Shown: positions 1 to 9,034, counted from the stretch's first letter. The stretch: DNA of 64,000 nucleotides from Terripilifer ovatus (GCA_029222685.1 JARHVB010000014.1:62001-126000), one strand, 5' to 3'. Numbers and translations are program-made. Notes: generated by a model from the sequence alone, not told the origin.

Positions 1-1588
1 TGCCGACTGCCGTCAGGTCGATGTTCAGCATCGCGGCGACGAAGGCGCGATCGTGACCGAAGCCGACGGCTTCCTTGATGTTGGGGAAGAATTTCAGCTT
101 GTTCTCGATATATTTCGGCGCGAACAGGGAGCCGTCATCGAGCTTTCCGACATCCGCGGCGCGATCGATGATGCGCAGATGGCCGTCGGTGTCGAAGATG
201 CCGGCGTCGCCGGTCTTGACATAGCCATCCTGCGTCATCGCTTCGGCGGTCTTGGCGTCTTCCTTGTAATAGGCGACGAACATGCCCGGCGAACGGAACT
301 GCACCTCGCCGCTGTCGGCGATGCGGATATCGACGTTCGGCGCCGGCGGACCGACGGTTTCCGAGCGAATGTCGCCGTCCTTCTGGCAGGTCACATAGAG
401 AAACGCTTCGGTCTGGCCGTAGAGCTGTTTCAGGTTCATGCCGAGCGAGCGATAGAACGAGAACAGGTCTGAGCCGATCGCCTCGCCCGCCGTGTAGGCG
501 ACGCGGATGCGGGAGAAGCCCAGCACGTTCAGCAGCGGCGCATAGATGAGGATCTTGCCGAGCCCATAATGCAGGCGTGCATGCAGGGGCACCTGCTTGC
601 CGTTGAGAATCTTCTCGCCCCATTGGCGGGCAACGTCGATGAAATGGCGAAACAGCCAGCGTTTCGGGGCGCTGGCATCTTCCATGCGTATCATCACGCG
701 GGTGAGCAGGGATTCAAATACACGCGGCGGCGCGAAATAGAAGGTCGGGCCGATCTCGCGCAGGTCCTGCTGGGCCGTTTCTGCGCTCTCGGGACAGGCC
801 ATGCAGAAGCCGGCGACAAAGGACTGCGCATAGTTGAGATAGTGGTCGCCGACCCAGGCCAATGGCAGGTAGGCCAGCGTCTCGTCCGCCTCAGTGAGTT
901 TGTCGAAAGCCACCGTGTCAGTGGCAGCAGAGATGCAGCCACCGGCCGACAGCATGACGCCCTTGGAGCGACCGGTCGTCCCGGACGTGTAGAGCATGAT
1001 TGAAATATCGCCGCCGCCTCCGGCATCGATTTCGGCTTCGATCGCGGCGCGGGCGCCGGGCTCGCCCGCGAAAATATCGCGGCTTTCGGCAATCAGCGCT
1101 GAAATCGCGTGTAGCCGGGTGTGATCATAATCTTCGAGGCCGCGCTCTTCGTCATAGACGATCTGCTGCAATTGCCCGAGCTGCTCGCTTTCGCCGAGCA
1201 GCTTGTCGACCTGTTCCTGATCCTGGACGATGGCGATGCGGACATCGGCATTCTGCAGCACGTAAGCCAGTTCGCTGGCGACGGCATCGGCATAGACCGG
1301 CACGGGGACCGCGCCGAGCATCTGCGCCGCGCAGATTGCCCAGTACAGGCGCGGGCGGTTGGCGCCGGCGATCGCGATCTTGTCGCCGCGCGCGACGCCC
1401 AGTGCCTTCAGGCCATAGGCGAACAGGCTGACGTTTTCATAGACGTCTTCCCACGTCCACGTCTGCCAGATGCCGCGATCCTTGCAGCGCATTGCGGGAC
1501 GCTTGGCGCGAACCTGAGCGTTCGCGCGCAAGAGTTTTGGAAATGTGTCGTTCCCCGGCCTTGGCCCGAAACCGTTCGACGCGTTCAC
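1..1588 (-). CDS. AMP-forming long-chain acyl-CoA synthetase, C-terminus cut by window edge
   Basis: ATP-dependent activation of a carboxylic acid to its CoA thioester. The frame opens at a GTG (1586-1588) preceded by GGAGGGG about 8 nt upstream and stays open to base 1. The first part carries the ANL-family pattern AGANRPRLYWAICAAQ, the P-loop YTSGTTGRSKG, the YGQTEA motif and the YVKTGDAG hinge region; the C-terminal domain is incomplete. The overall pattern is that of the long FadD15/FAA1-like synthetases that often sit with Liv-type transporters. It is the last visible gene of the catabolic cluster and lies about 165 bp downstream of the D-2-hydroxyacid dehydrogenase on the same strand. 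Substrate unknown. Missing the GTG start would leave this stretch looking empty. Confidence 0.85.
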   Translation of the reverse strand, partial: MNASNGFGPRPGNDTFPKLLRANAQVRAKRPAMRCKDRGIWQTWTWEDVYENVSLFAYGLKALGVARGDKIAIAGANRPRLYWAICAAQMLGAVPVPVYADAVASELAYVLQNADVRIAIVQDQEQVDKLLGESEQLGQLQQIVYDEERGLEDYDHTRLHAISALIAESRDIFAGEPGARAAIEAEIDAGGGGDISIMLYTSGTTGRSKGVMLSAGGCISAATDTVAFDKLTEADETLAYLPLAWVGDHYLNYAQSFVAGFCMACPESAETAQQDLREIGPTFYFAPPRVFESLLTRVMIRMEDASAPKRWLFRHFIDVARQWGEKILNGKQVPLHARLHYGLGKILIYAPLLNVLGFSRIRVAYTAGEAIGSDLFSFYRSLGMNLKQLYGQTEAFLYVTCQKDGDIRSETVGPPAPNVDIRIADSGEVQFRSPGMFVAYYKEDAKTAEAMTQDGYVKTGDAGIFDTDGHLRIIDRAADVGKLDDGSLFAPKYIENKLKFFPNIKEAVGFGHDRAFVAAMLNIDLTAVG

Positions 1589-1753
1589 CCATTCCCCTCC
1601 AGGAGCAAAGGTTCCGCCTGGCGACTATACACCAGGCGCGGTCTTTGGATGCTCCAAAGAGAACGCCCGGTGCACCCTCCTGCACCGGGCGTCTGCAGCG
1701 ATAACGCCCCGAAAAGCCGGGCGCGCCAAGCTGTCTAAAAGTCGTAGGCGGCG

Positions 1754-2707
1754 TCAGTCGAATGGATAGACGCCTGGCTTGGGATCATAGGCCTCCTCGA
1801 TCCCGCGGATGCCGGAGCGCAGCATCGCCTCCCAGGAATCGCGCGTCGTCGCGCCGATATGCGGCGAACCGAAAAAATTCGGCACTTCGAGCAGCGGATT
1901 GCCGTTCGCCGGCTCGATCGCGAAGACGTCAAAAGCGGCGCCGGAAATGTGCCCGCTTTCCAGGCGCTCCTTGAGCGCCGCCTCGTCGACCATGGCGCCG
2001 CGGGCGCAATTGATGAGAACAGCCCCCGGTTTCATCTTGTCGAGCACCGCGGCGCTATACAGGCCGATCGTTGTTGCATTGCGGGAGAGATGAATGGTGA
2101 GAACATCGGACCGCGCCCAAAGCTCTTCCTGGCTGACGTTCTCGACATTCCATTCCTTGCAGAAATCCGAGATATCGACACGGTCGGAGGCCAGGATCTT
2201 GACGCCATAGGGCTGCAGCAGCTTCACCACTTCCTTGCCGATGAAGCCGCAGCCGTGAATGCCGACCGTGTGACCGCGCAGATCGGCGCCATAGCCGATG
2301 GGGCCCTTCCATTCGCCGCGGCGCAGGATCGACGAGAAATAATGAACGCGGCGCAAGGTGAACACCATGTAGCTGACGGCGAGTTCGGAAACCGAATAGC
2401 GATTGATGCCGGGCGCCCACCACATTTTTTTTCCGTACTTGTTCAGGATCGCGGGATCGATGTGATCGGCGCCGGCCGACATCATCGAAATGACCTTGAG
2501 TTCCGGCAGAGCCGCGCAGACCTTATCTGTGAAACGATCGAGCCCGATGATCGCTGCGTCATAGCCCTTCAGATATTCGATCAGCGCGTCCTCGTGGAGC
2601 GGCTTGCGGTCGGTCCTGAATTTCACGCCCGGATATTTCTCCTTCAGCTCGGTCACGAGATGGGGATAGAAATCAAAGTAAGGCGTAGTGACAGCGACAC
2701 GTGTCAT
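1754..2707 (-). CDS. D-2-hydroxyacid dehydrogenase (NAD-binding, PGDH-like)
   Basis: A 317-residue cytosolic oxidoreductase that would interconvert a 2-hydroxy acid and a 2-oxo acid with NAD(P). The Rossmann segment has GIHGCGFIGKEV, followed by LTIHLSRN, the catalytic-Arg region INCARGAMVDEAAL, the Glu region FDVFAIEPAN and the histidine motif SPHIGATT, all in family order. The ATG at 2705-2707 is preferred because GGAGAGG lies just upstream; a TTG six codons earlier lacks a site. It is transcribed away from the IclR gene, with 78 bp between them. The glyoxylate/phosphoglycerate dehydrogenase subtype cannot be fixed. Its likely job is handling a 2-oxo or 2-hydroxy acid produced by the neighbouring monooxygenase and hydrolase. 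Confidence 0.88.
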   Translation of the reverse strand: MTRVAVTTPYFDFYPHLVTELKEKYPGVKFRTDRKPLHEDALIEYLKGYDAAIIGLDRFTDKVCAALPELKVISMMSAGADHIDPAILNKYGKKMWWAPGINRYSVSELAVSYMVFTLRRVHYFSSILRRGEWKGPIGYGADLRGHTVGIHGCGFIGKEVVKLLQPYGVKILASDRVDISDFCKEWNVENVSQEELWARSDVLTIHLSRNATTIGLYSAAVLDKMKPGAVLINCARGAMVDEAALKERLESGHISGAAFDVFAIEPANGNPLLEVPNFFGSPHIGATTRDSWEAMLRSGIRGIEEAYDPKPGVYPFD

Positions 2708-2785
2708 GGGGCGAAACCTCTCCAATTATTGCGGCGTCACCGTACCAGCGTCCTTCCGGCGCGCAAAGGTCAATCCGGCGCGCTT

Positions 2786-3565
2786 TCAAACCGCCGTCGC
2801 CAGGGCCGCCCGAATGTCAGCCTGCGCGGACAAAAGACAATTGGAGATATGCTCGCGGTTCTGCTCAAGACGATAGGCAGGACCGCCGACGCCCAGGGCC
2901 AGCGGCCGATGGCCTTCCGGCACGGGAATCATCAGCGAGACCATGGCGCCATCCCAATGGGCCGTGGGCGCCACGAGATCGCGGGCACGGGTGAAGGATA
3001 CATCCCAACTGCCGTGCATCTCGAGGCTTTGCAGAAAGGCATCGCGGGAAAAGCTGCGCTCATCGAGTTCGCCCGCGGCGATGGTCGCATCATAGACCTC
3101 GAGCGCGTGGGCGCGCGGCTGCAGATTGAGGAACTGCCAGCCCGTGCTGGTCTGTACCATGAGACGTTTCGTGCCCGGCGCGATGTATAACTGCACGCCT
3201 TCGGTCGACCTGACAGTCTGGACATATTCGAGATAAATGCCGGCCTCGACCGACAGCACCACCATTTCATTGGTCTGCTGCTGCAAGGTCCGCATCGCCT
3301 CGGCGACGATGCCCTGCTCGAACGTCTCGAACGGCACCCAACTGACGATCCGCGCCAGCCGGCCGGTCGGCAGGTAAGCGCGCGTCTGCAGTTCGAACGA
3401 GAGATAGCCCTGCGCGGTCATGCTCTTCAGCAGCGCGGCCGTGCTGGAGACGGGCTGCCCCAGCCCGGCGGCGATGTCCTTCAGCCGTTGCGGCCGGCGC
3501 ACCCGGTCGAACTGCTCGAGGATCGCAAAAACACGCGCCGCCGACTTCACCAGTTGTTCGGCCAA
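2786..3565 (-). CDS. IclR-family transcriptional regulator
   Basis: A 259-residue regulator with an N-terminal winged helix (VFAILEQFDRVRRPQRLKDIAAGLGQPVSSTAALL region) and a C-terminal IclR effector domain (EYVQTVRSTEGVQLYIAPG, then AMVSLMIPVPEG). A TTG at 3563-3565 is chosen as start because GGAGG lies 7 nt upstream. The in-frame ATG at 3608-3610 has no ribosome site and falls inside the palindrome at 3602-3619, which would then be the operator. The gene divides the leftward dehydrogenase/synthetase arm from the rightward hydrolase/monooxygenase arm and probably controls both in response to the cluster substrate or an intermediate. Confidence 0.88.
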   Translation of the reverse strand: MAEQLVKSAARVFAILEQFDRVRRPQRLKDIAAGLGQPVSSTAALLKSMTAQGYLSFELQTRAYLPTGRLARIVSWVPFETFEQGIVAEAMRTLQQQTNEMVVLSVEAGIYLEYVQTVRSTEGVQLYIAPGTKRLMVQTSTGWQFLNLQPRAHALEVYDATIAAGELDERSFSRDAFLQSLEMHGSWDVSFTRARDLVAPTAHWDGAMVSLMIPVPEGHRPLALGVGGPAYRLEQNREHISNCLLSAQADIRAALATAV

Positions 3566-3601
3566 AGGCCTTCCCTCCTCATGCGTGCCGCACGCACCGA
3601 A

Positions 3602-3619
3602 ATTACACATATGTGGAAT
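3602..3619. promoter_or_regulatory. Palindromic operator candidate for the IclR regulator
   Basis: An 18-bp near-perfect palindrome, ATT-a-CACATATGTG-g-AAT, with a single mismatched pair, lies between the divergent IclR and hydrolase genes and 36 bp from the IclR start. IclR proteins bind short palindromes near their own promoter. The match to this regulator is inferred from position and symmetry only. Confidence 0.5.
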
Positions 3620-3809
3620 CAGATACCAGTCCAGTCACTACGATTATAACGCATTGATCTGCATACCGAATTCTGCAAAGACGCGGCTGCGCTGCCGCGA
3701 CGATGCGCCAGACCGGCGGTTGACGGTTCGCCGAACGGCGGTGGTAATCATTGAGACTTAAAGGCTGCAGCGGCCGCCGGACAAGGTGCGGCAACAGGGG
3801 AGGTAGCGC

Positions 3810-4580
3810 TTGAAACGCGATGTCATCAAGCTCGGCGAAACCGAGGTCGAAGTTCACGAGGAAGGCTCAGGGCACCCCGTGCTCTTTCTGCATGGCGCCG
3901 GCGGCTTCAACCCGAAGGAACCGCATGTGCCGCTGATCGCCCAACATCGGCGCATCATCTGCCCGTCGCATCCAGGCTTCGGCAAATCGGCCCTGCCCGA
4001 CTGGGTCGACAACGTGGACGACATCGCGCACATGTATCTCGACCTGATGGATCAGTACGGCATCGCCAATGCCGACGTCATCGGTTGCTCGATGGGCGGC
4101 TGGATCACCGCCGAGATGCTGACCAAGGCGCCGGAACGTTTCGGCAAGGTGGTTCTGGTCAGCCCCGTCGGCGTCAAGCTGGGACCAGTCGACAAGCTCG
4201 ACATTCCCGACATCTATACCATGTCGCCGCCCGACGTTCCCAAGCTTCTCTATCATGATCCTTCGCTGTTTCCCTTCGATCCGTCAAAGTTGTCGGACGA
4301 GGAACTGTCGGTCTTCATGCGCAACCGGGAAAGCACGGCGCTCTTCGTCTGGGAGCCCTATATGCATAATCCCAAACTGCCGCACAGGCTCTACCGCGTC
4401 ACCTCACCGACGCTGTTTATTCGCGGCGAGAGCGACGGCCTCGTCAGCGCCCAGTATGTCGAGGGCTATGCGAAACTGTTCAAGTCTTCGCGCATCGAGA
4501 CGGTCGCCAAGGCGGGCCATGTGCCACATGTCGAACAACCCGCGGCGTTCGCAAAACTTGTCAACGATTTCCTCGGCTGA
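3810..4580 (+). CDS. Alpha/beta-fold hydrolase (possible C-C or ester hydrolase)
   Basis: A 256-residue cytosolic serine hydrolase. Visible elements are the oxyanion motif LFLHGAGG (25-32), the nucleophile elbow GCSMGG with Ser94, an acidic residue at Asp209 (RGESDG) and His237 (AGHVPH), which completes a Ser-Asp-His triad. The start is TTG at 3810, preceded by GGGGAGG. The size and cap-domain length match meta-cleavage-product hydrolases of the MhpC/BphD group and also simple esterases, so the exact reaction is open. It is 45 bp upstream of the flavin monooxygenase and is likely co-transcribed with it. Confidence 0.85.
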   Translation: MKRDVIKLGETEVEVHEEGSGHPVLFLHGAGGFNPKEPHVPLIAQHRRIICPSHPGFGKSALPDWVDNVDDIAHMYLDLMDQYGIANADVIGCSMGGWITAEMLTKAPERFGKVVLVSPVGVKLGPVDKLDIPDIYTMSPPDVPKLLYHDPSLFPFDPSKLSDEELSVFMRNRESTALFVWEPYMHNPKLPHRLYRVTSPTLFIRGESDGLVSAQYVEGYAKLFKSSRIETVAKAGHVPHVEQPAAFAKLVNDFLG

Positions 4581-4625
4581 CGGTCGCAGCAGCGACTGAG
4601 ATCAAGAACAATTCGGGAGCGAAAG

Positions 4626-5909
4626 ATGCAAGCCTGGCACTTCAGCGAAACCGCCTATCCCTATCTGCCACCGGCAGACAGTTATCCCTCGATCCGCGTG
4701 TCATTGCCCAACAAGCATTATGATCCGGAGAAAGGCGCCGCCCTCTACGATCGCTATCTCAAGGAATGGCAGATCGCCGAGGAAGAAGGCCTCAACATCA
4801 TGCTCAACGAGCATCACCAGACGGCAACCTGCGTCGATCCCGCAGCGCCGCTGATGCTGGCTGCGCTGGCGCGGCTGACCTCGAAGGCGCGCCTGCTCAT
4901 CCTCGGCAATCCGGCCGCAAACCGCCGCCAGCCGGTGCGCATCGCCGAGGAAATGGCGCTGATCGACGTGCTCTCCAGGGGCCGTCTCGAAGCGGGCTTC
5001 GTCCGCGGCGTGCCTTATGAGATTTCGCCGGCCAACAGCAATCCGGTACGGATGAACGAGCGCTTCTGGGAATCGATCAATCTGATCGTACGCGCCTGGA
5101 CCAATCACGACGGTCCGGTGAGCCATGAAGGACGCTTCTTCCATCACCGCAACATCAACATCTGGCCGCGCGTCTACCAGACGCCGCATCCCCCCGTCTG
5201 GGTCAGCACGACCAGCGCCGGCGGCGCGCGCCAGGTCGGCGAGAAGGGCTATGTTCAGGCGACCTTCCTCACCGGCTACCAGGCAACGCGGAAGATCTAT
5301 GACTCCTACCGCGCCGGCTGGCGCGCCTCGGGCTTCGGCAATGATGTGCCGATCGACCGTCTCGCCTATGCGGCCATCGTCTATGTCGGCAAGACGGAAG
5401 AAGAAGCCTATCGCGGCGCCGAGAAACTGTTGTGGTATGTCACCGCCAACAAGGTCGCGCCGCAGTTCGCCAATCCGCCGGGATATGTTCCGGTCGAAGG
5501 CAATGTGGCGATGATGCGCGGCGCCTCCCACCCGCTCAGCGAATTCGCCAAGGGCGCCAGTGTTGAGGCCGCCATCAAGGCGGGCTTCCTGTTCGCCGGC
5601 ACGGCCGACCAGGTCTACGAGCAGTTCAAGCGCCATTACGGTTATGTCGGCGGCTATGGACATCTGCTGCTGATGGGCCAGGCGGGCTTCCTGGAACACG
5701 ACGACACGGTTGCCGGCATTCGTAATTTCGCCCGCGACGTCTATCCGCGCATCAAGGCTGAATTCCCCGATACCACCATTTCGGGAACATTCGCGGATGT
5801 GCCGCCGGAGCCGCCGTCCCATGCCCTGCTGTCGCGTCCCGCGTCCATGGGCGTGCCTGTTCTGGATGCGCGCCCGATGACACCGCTGGGCGCCGCACGG
5901 GGCGCGTAA
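4626..5909 (+). CDS. Luciferase-like (LLM class) flavin-dependent monooxygenase
   Basis: A 427-residue protein of the bacterial luciferase superfamily, which uses FMNH2 supplied by a separate reductase to oxygenate a substrate. Family hallmarks are EHHQTATCVDPAAPLMLAA near residues 62-80, LLILGNPAANRRQPVRIAEEMALIDVLSRGRLEAGFVRG near 90-128, the PHPPVWVSTTSAGGA segment and the substrate-gate region GTADQVYEQ. GGGAGCGAAAG precedes the ATG. It is longer than the usual 330-370 residues because of a proline-rich C-terminal tail (about residues 385-427). It follows the hydrolase gene and ends at a strong terminator. The substrate is probably an aromatic or heterocyclic compound of this cluster. Confidence 0.88.
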   Translation: MQAWHFSETAYPYLPPADSYPSIRVSLPNKHYDPEKGAALYDRYLKEWQIAEEEGLNIMLNEHHQTATCVDPAAPLMLAALARLTSKARLLILGNPAANRRQPVRIAEEMALIDVLSRGRLEAGFVRGVPYEISPANSNPVRMNERFWESINLIVRAWTNHDGPVSHEGRFFHHRNINIWPRVYQTPHPPVWVSTTSAGGARQVGEKGYVQATFLTGYQATRKIYDSYRAGWRASGFGNDVPIDRLAYAAIVYVGKTEEEAYRGAEKLLWYVTANKVAPQFANPPGYVPVEGNVAMMRGASHPLSEFAKGASVEAAIKAGFLFAGTADQVYEQFKRHYGYVGGYGHLLLMGQAGFLEHDDTVAGIRNFARDVYPRIKAEFPDTTISGTFADVPPEPPSHALLSRPASMGVPVLDARPMTPLGAARGA

Positions 5910-5930
5910 CGCCGCCACAGCGGTTGGCAA

Positions 5931-5969
5931 ACAAAAAGCTGCCGGATGGCAAATCCGGCAGCTTTTTGT
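5931..5969. terminator. Bidirectional rho-independent terminator
   Basis: A 17-bp perfect stem (5931-5947 pairing with 5953-5969) around a 5-nt loop, with A-rich and T-rich ends on both strands. It lies between the convergent monooxygenase and amidohydrolase genes and can stop transcription from both. Confidence 0.93.
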
Positions 5970-6000
5970 TTTTCGCCACAGCGGCCCGAGGCCGCCGATA

Positions 6001-7023
6001 TCATTCCGCGGCGGCCAGCTTATGCGCGACGGGATCTTTCAGGCCGAGGATGCGGCGTGCATTGTCGTAGAACAGCTTCTGCTTCTGCTCTTGCGTCAGG
6101 TCGATTTCCGCCAGCAGCTTGAGGCAGGTCGCCGGATCCCAGCACGGATAGTCGGTGCCGTACATGACATTGTCGATGCCGTAATAGTCGATCGCGAATT
6201 TCATGCCGGCGGAATGCGGCGAGACTGTATCGGTGTACATGCGATGCAGATATTCGCTTGTCGGACGCGGCAGCTTCGCGCCCTTCGTGTTCTTGTCCAT
6301 GCGCCCGGACTGATAAGGCAGCGCGCCGCCGGTGTGCGACATCACCACTTTCAACTCGGGATAGCGTTCCATCAGGCCGGACAGAACCAGCCGCGCGGCG
6401 GCCACGCTGACCTCGACGACGCGGCCGAGGCTGAGATGCAGGGCGCCGTTATAGCCGTCCAGCATGTCGGCGAAGATAGCGTCGGTCGGATGCAGAAACA
6501 TCGGCAGGCCGAGTTCGGACACGCGGGCGTAGAAAGGATCAAGACGTTCGGCGTCGATGCGGGCATCGCTGCCGATAGAGCCTGGAAGATTGACGCCCAT
6601 CAGGCCGAGCTTGCCGATGGCGTGTTCGAGCACATCCATGGCGATCCTGGTGTCGACGAGCGGAATGGCGGCGCTGGCCCAGACACGACCGGGATATTTG
6701 CGTTGCGCGCCAGCCATTTCCTCGTTCCAGTGCATGGCGAGGTCGCGGCCTTCTTCGGCGGGAAGCTGCGAGAAGAACACCGACATCGGGCCTATGGAGC
6801 AGACGACGTCGACCTGATGGCCGAGTCCGTCCATATGCGCGAGCTGATCGTCGAGATCATGCCATTCGGCCCAGCTCGGCAGCGGGTTGGCTTCGTTCTC
6901 ATGCCGCCGAACGGTATAGCCGCCCCGCGCATTGACCGCCGCCAGCGGGAATTCAGTCCGTTTGCAGAGCCTTTCGAAAACAGACCGCGGCCACCAGTGA
7001 AAATGCGAATCGATAATGTGCAT
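6001..7023 (-). CDS. Amidohydrolase family protein (ACMSD-like decarboxylase/hydrolase)
   Basis: A 340-residue metal-dependent TIM-barrel protein of the Amidohydro_2 group. It shows the first-strand metal motif DSHFHWW (His7 and His9), a central HPTD, SHTGGALPY and the C-terminal YGTDYPCWDP with NARRILGL. This is the arrangement of 2-amino-3-carboxymuconate semialdehyde decarboxylase and gamma-resorcylate decarboxylase relatives. The ATG at 7021-7023 is preferred over one five codons upstream because GGAG lies about 9 nt before it. It is convergent with the monooxygenase and divergent from the SDR. Together with the hydrolase and flavoprotein it suggests ring-cleavage catabolism. Decarboxylation or hydrolysis cannot be decided. 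Confidence 0.85.
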   Translation of the reverse strand: MHIIDSHFHWWPRSVFERLCKRTEFPLAAVNARGGYTVRRHENEANPLPSWAEWHDLDDQLAHMDGLGHQVDVVCSIGPMSVFFSQLPAEEGRDLAMHWNEEMAGAQRKYPGRVWASAAIPLVDTRIAMDVLEHAIGKLGLMGVNLPGSIGSDARIDAERLDPFYARVSELGLPMFLHPTDAIFADMLDGYNGALHLSLGRVVEVSVAAARLVLSGLMERYPELKVVMSHTGGALPYQSGRMDKNTKGAKLPRPTSEYLHRMYTDTVSPHSAGMKFAIDYYGIDNVMYGTDYPCWDPATCLKLLAEIDLTQEQKQKLFYDNARRILGLKDPVAHKLAAAE

Positions 7024-7273
7024 AGCCCTGGTCTCCATCCATCACGTCTGCGGGCCACGTTTTCTGCGTGCGGCCGGCAATCCGAGTCCATCTCATCCCG
7101 TTTAGAACAATAGTCTATAAACTTGGCTGGAGCCGGTCAACGAAAGCTTGCCAAATCACTGCATCGTGTTGGGTTTTGGGTTCGGTTTCCTGCTTCCCGC
7201 CCGCACCAAATCCGGTTTAGGTAGCAATTCCACGGAAGCTGAAAAACCAAAACTGTAAACCCGGGAGGAAACA

Positions 7274-8059
7274 TTGGAATTGGGTCTCAAGGGCCGCCGC
7301 GTCCTGATCACCGGCGGATCGCAAGGCATCGGGCTTGCGGTCGCGGAGGGCTTTCTGAAGGAAGGCTGCGAGGTCGCGCTGGTAGCGCGCGATCCGGACC
7401 GGCTCGCCAAAACGGCGGAGAATCTTTCGAAAACCGCGCCGGGCCGGGTCCGGACCCGCGCCATCGACCTGTCGCGCCGGGGGGCGCCGCAGGAAATCGC
7501 CGACGAGTTTTCCGACACGGACATTCTCATCAACAACGCCGGCGGGATTCCGACCGGCGATATTTTCGACATCGACGAAGACCGCTGGCGCGAAGCCTGG
7601 GACCTGAAGGTGTTCGGCTACATCAACCTCAGCCGCGCCATGTATCGGCACATGCGCGGCAAGCCGCCAAAGGTCATCTGCAATGTCATCGGCACCGGCG
7701 CCGACAAGCCGATGTTCCGCTACGTCTGCGGCAATGCGGCGAACATCGCCCTCAACGGGCTGACACAGTCGCTCGGCGGCCGCAGCATAGACGACGGCAT
7801 CAGAGTCGTCGCGGTCAATCCCGGCGCGGTCGAGACCGAACGCTGGCGCAACATCCACGGCAAGCGCGCGCAGGAAAAATTCGGCGATGCGACGCGCTGG
7901 CGCGAGATGCTCTCCAACGATCTGCCGGAAGGCCGCGGCGCGCGGCCGGACGAGATCGCTGACGTGGTGGTGTTTCTGTCTTCGCAGCGGGCGAGCTGGG
8001 TCTGCGGCGCCGTGCTGCCGATCGACGGCGGCCGGCTGCATCGCGACAATTGGTTCTAA
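7274..8059 (+). CDS. SDR-family oxidoreductase with altered active site (YxxxN)
   Basis: A 261-residue classical-size short-chain dehydrogenase. The cofactor motif TGGSQGIG (13-20), NNAGG (87-91) and PGAVETE (183-189) are present. The catalytic Tyr-x-x-x-Lys is Tyr150-VCG-Asn154, so the lysine is replaced by Asn, and the usual serine region reads CNVIGTGADK. The start is TTG at 7274 with GGGAGGA 6 nt upstream. The gene is divergent from the amidohydrolase and probably belongs to the same catabolic set. The active-site change means it may be an atypical reductase, a non-redox SDR, or a subfamily with its own catalytic residues. Confidence 0.85.
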   Translation: MELGLKGRRVLITGGSQGIGLAVAEGFLKEGCEVALVARDPDRLAKTAENLSKTAPGRVRTRAIDLSRRGAPQEIADEFSDTDILINNAGGIPTGDIFDIDEDRWREAWDLKVFGYINLSRAMYRHMRGKPPKVICNVIGTGADKPMFRYVCGNAANIALNGLTQSLGGRSIDDGIRVVAVNPGAVETERWRNIHGKRAQEKFGDATRWREMLSNDLPEGRGARPDEIADVVVFLSSQRASWVCGAVLPIDGGRLHRDNWF

Positions 8060-8169
8060 CCGGCGAGCCCAGAACGGCAAGGAAGGCTCCTTATAAAAGC
8101 GCGCTTGCCCGCAGGCGGATATCGTCGCATCCTGTGAGAAATAAACCGCTTCTTCCAAGGAGATATCTC

Positions 8170-8754
8170 ATGGCTGATGCATCAAATGCCGCGTATGTTC
8201 CGGCTCCCCTCGACGTGCTGCGCGCCAAATGGGGTTGGATCGTCGCGCTTGGGGTCGTTTATGTCATCGCCGGCGCGCTGGCGCTCGCCAGCGTTGCGAT
8301 GGCGACTGTCGTCAGTGTCCTGATCGTCGGCTTCATGATGCTGCTGAGCGGCGTCGCCGAAGTGATCAATGCATTCCAGTTCAAATCCTGGTCGAAATTC
8401 CTGCTCTGGCTGTTCCTGGGCCTTCTGTATGTTGCATCCGGCATCATCACCTTCATGAACCCGCTGCTGGCTGCAGCTGTCCTGACGTTGCTGCTGGGCG
8501 TGACGCTGATTGTTTCCGGCATCATGCGCATCGTGCTCGCTTACAGCATGAAGCAGGGTTCGCCGTGGATATGGGTCGTGGTTTCCGGCGTTTTGACCCT
8601 GCTGCTCGGTCTGGTGATCGTCAGCGGCTGGCCGGTCTCCAGCCTCTACATCCTGGGCATGTTCCTGGGCATCGACCTGGTGTTCGTCGGGGCGGCCTGG
8701 ATCGGACTCGGCCTTGGCGTGAAGAGCCAACCCGCTACGGCACCCGCCGCCTGA
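8170..8754 (+). CDS. HdeD-family membrane protein (acid-resistance type)
   Basis: A 194-residue inner-membrane protein with about six hydrophobic helices and the repeated HdeD pattern (GVVYVIAGALALASV, LLLGVTLIVSGIMRI, ISGWP-like turn). The ATG at 8170 has AAGGAG 7 nt upstream. In E. coli HdeD helps acid resistance at high cell density; the role in this organism is unknown. It starts 110 bp after the SDR stop and is followed closely by a small LapA-domain gene. Confidence 0.85.
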   Translation: MADASNAAYVPAPLDVLRAKWGWIVALGVVYVIAGALALASVAMATVVSVLIVGFMMLLSGVAEVINAFQFKSWSKFLLWLFLGLLYVASGIITFMNPLLAAAVLTLLLGVTLIVSGIMRIVLAYSMKQGSPWIWVVVSGVLTLLLGLVIVSGWPVSSLYILGMFLGIDLVFVGAAWIGLGLGVKSQPATAPAA

Positions 8755-8794
8755 GGCGGACCTGTAAAAGGGCTTGATCGAAAGGGCTTTGGCC

Positions 8795-9034
8795 ATGCGT
8801 ACCGTTCATTTCACGGTCATCATCCTGTTTGCCGCGGCGACCGTCGTCTTCGCGTTCCAGAACCTCGAGATCGTCACCATGGCGTTTCTGGGCTTCAAGG
8901 CGCGGGCGCCGCTCGCGCTGCTGACATCGGTGATCTACATCCTGGGCGCGCTGACCGGGAGCAGTGTGTTCGCGCTGCTGCGCCGGTCCTACAAAAGCTA
9001 CCGCGAGCCGCTGGACGAACCCGAGGCGCGGTGA
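8795..9034 (+). CDS. Small LapA-domain membrane protein
   Basis: A 79-residue inner-membrane protein with two hydrophobic helices (about 4-20 and 40-62) separated by the FQNLEIVTMAFLGF segment typical of LapA/DUF1049 proteins, and a basic, charged C-terminus. The E. coli relative LapA takes part in lipopolysaccharide assembly. ATG at 8795 is used; a TTG seven codons earlier is also possible. It lies 40 bp after HdeD and is probably in the same transcript. Confidence 0.75.
   Translation: MRTVHFTVIILFAAATVVFAFQNLEIVTMAFLGFKARAPLALLTSVIYILGALTGSSVFALLRRSYKSYREPLDEPEAR

Noticed and set aside
1859..3190. 443-residue plus-strand open frame across the dehydrogenase and IclR genes
   Set aside because: Antisense to two well-supported genes; composition is that of a GC-rich shadow frame with no family motif.
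4701..5930. 409-residue minus-strand open frame over the first LLM monooxygenase
   Set aside because: Exact antisense shadow of a gene with full family motifs and a good ribosome site.
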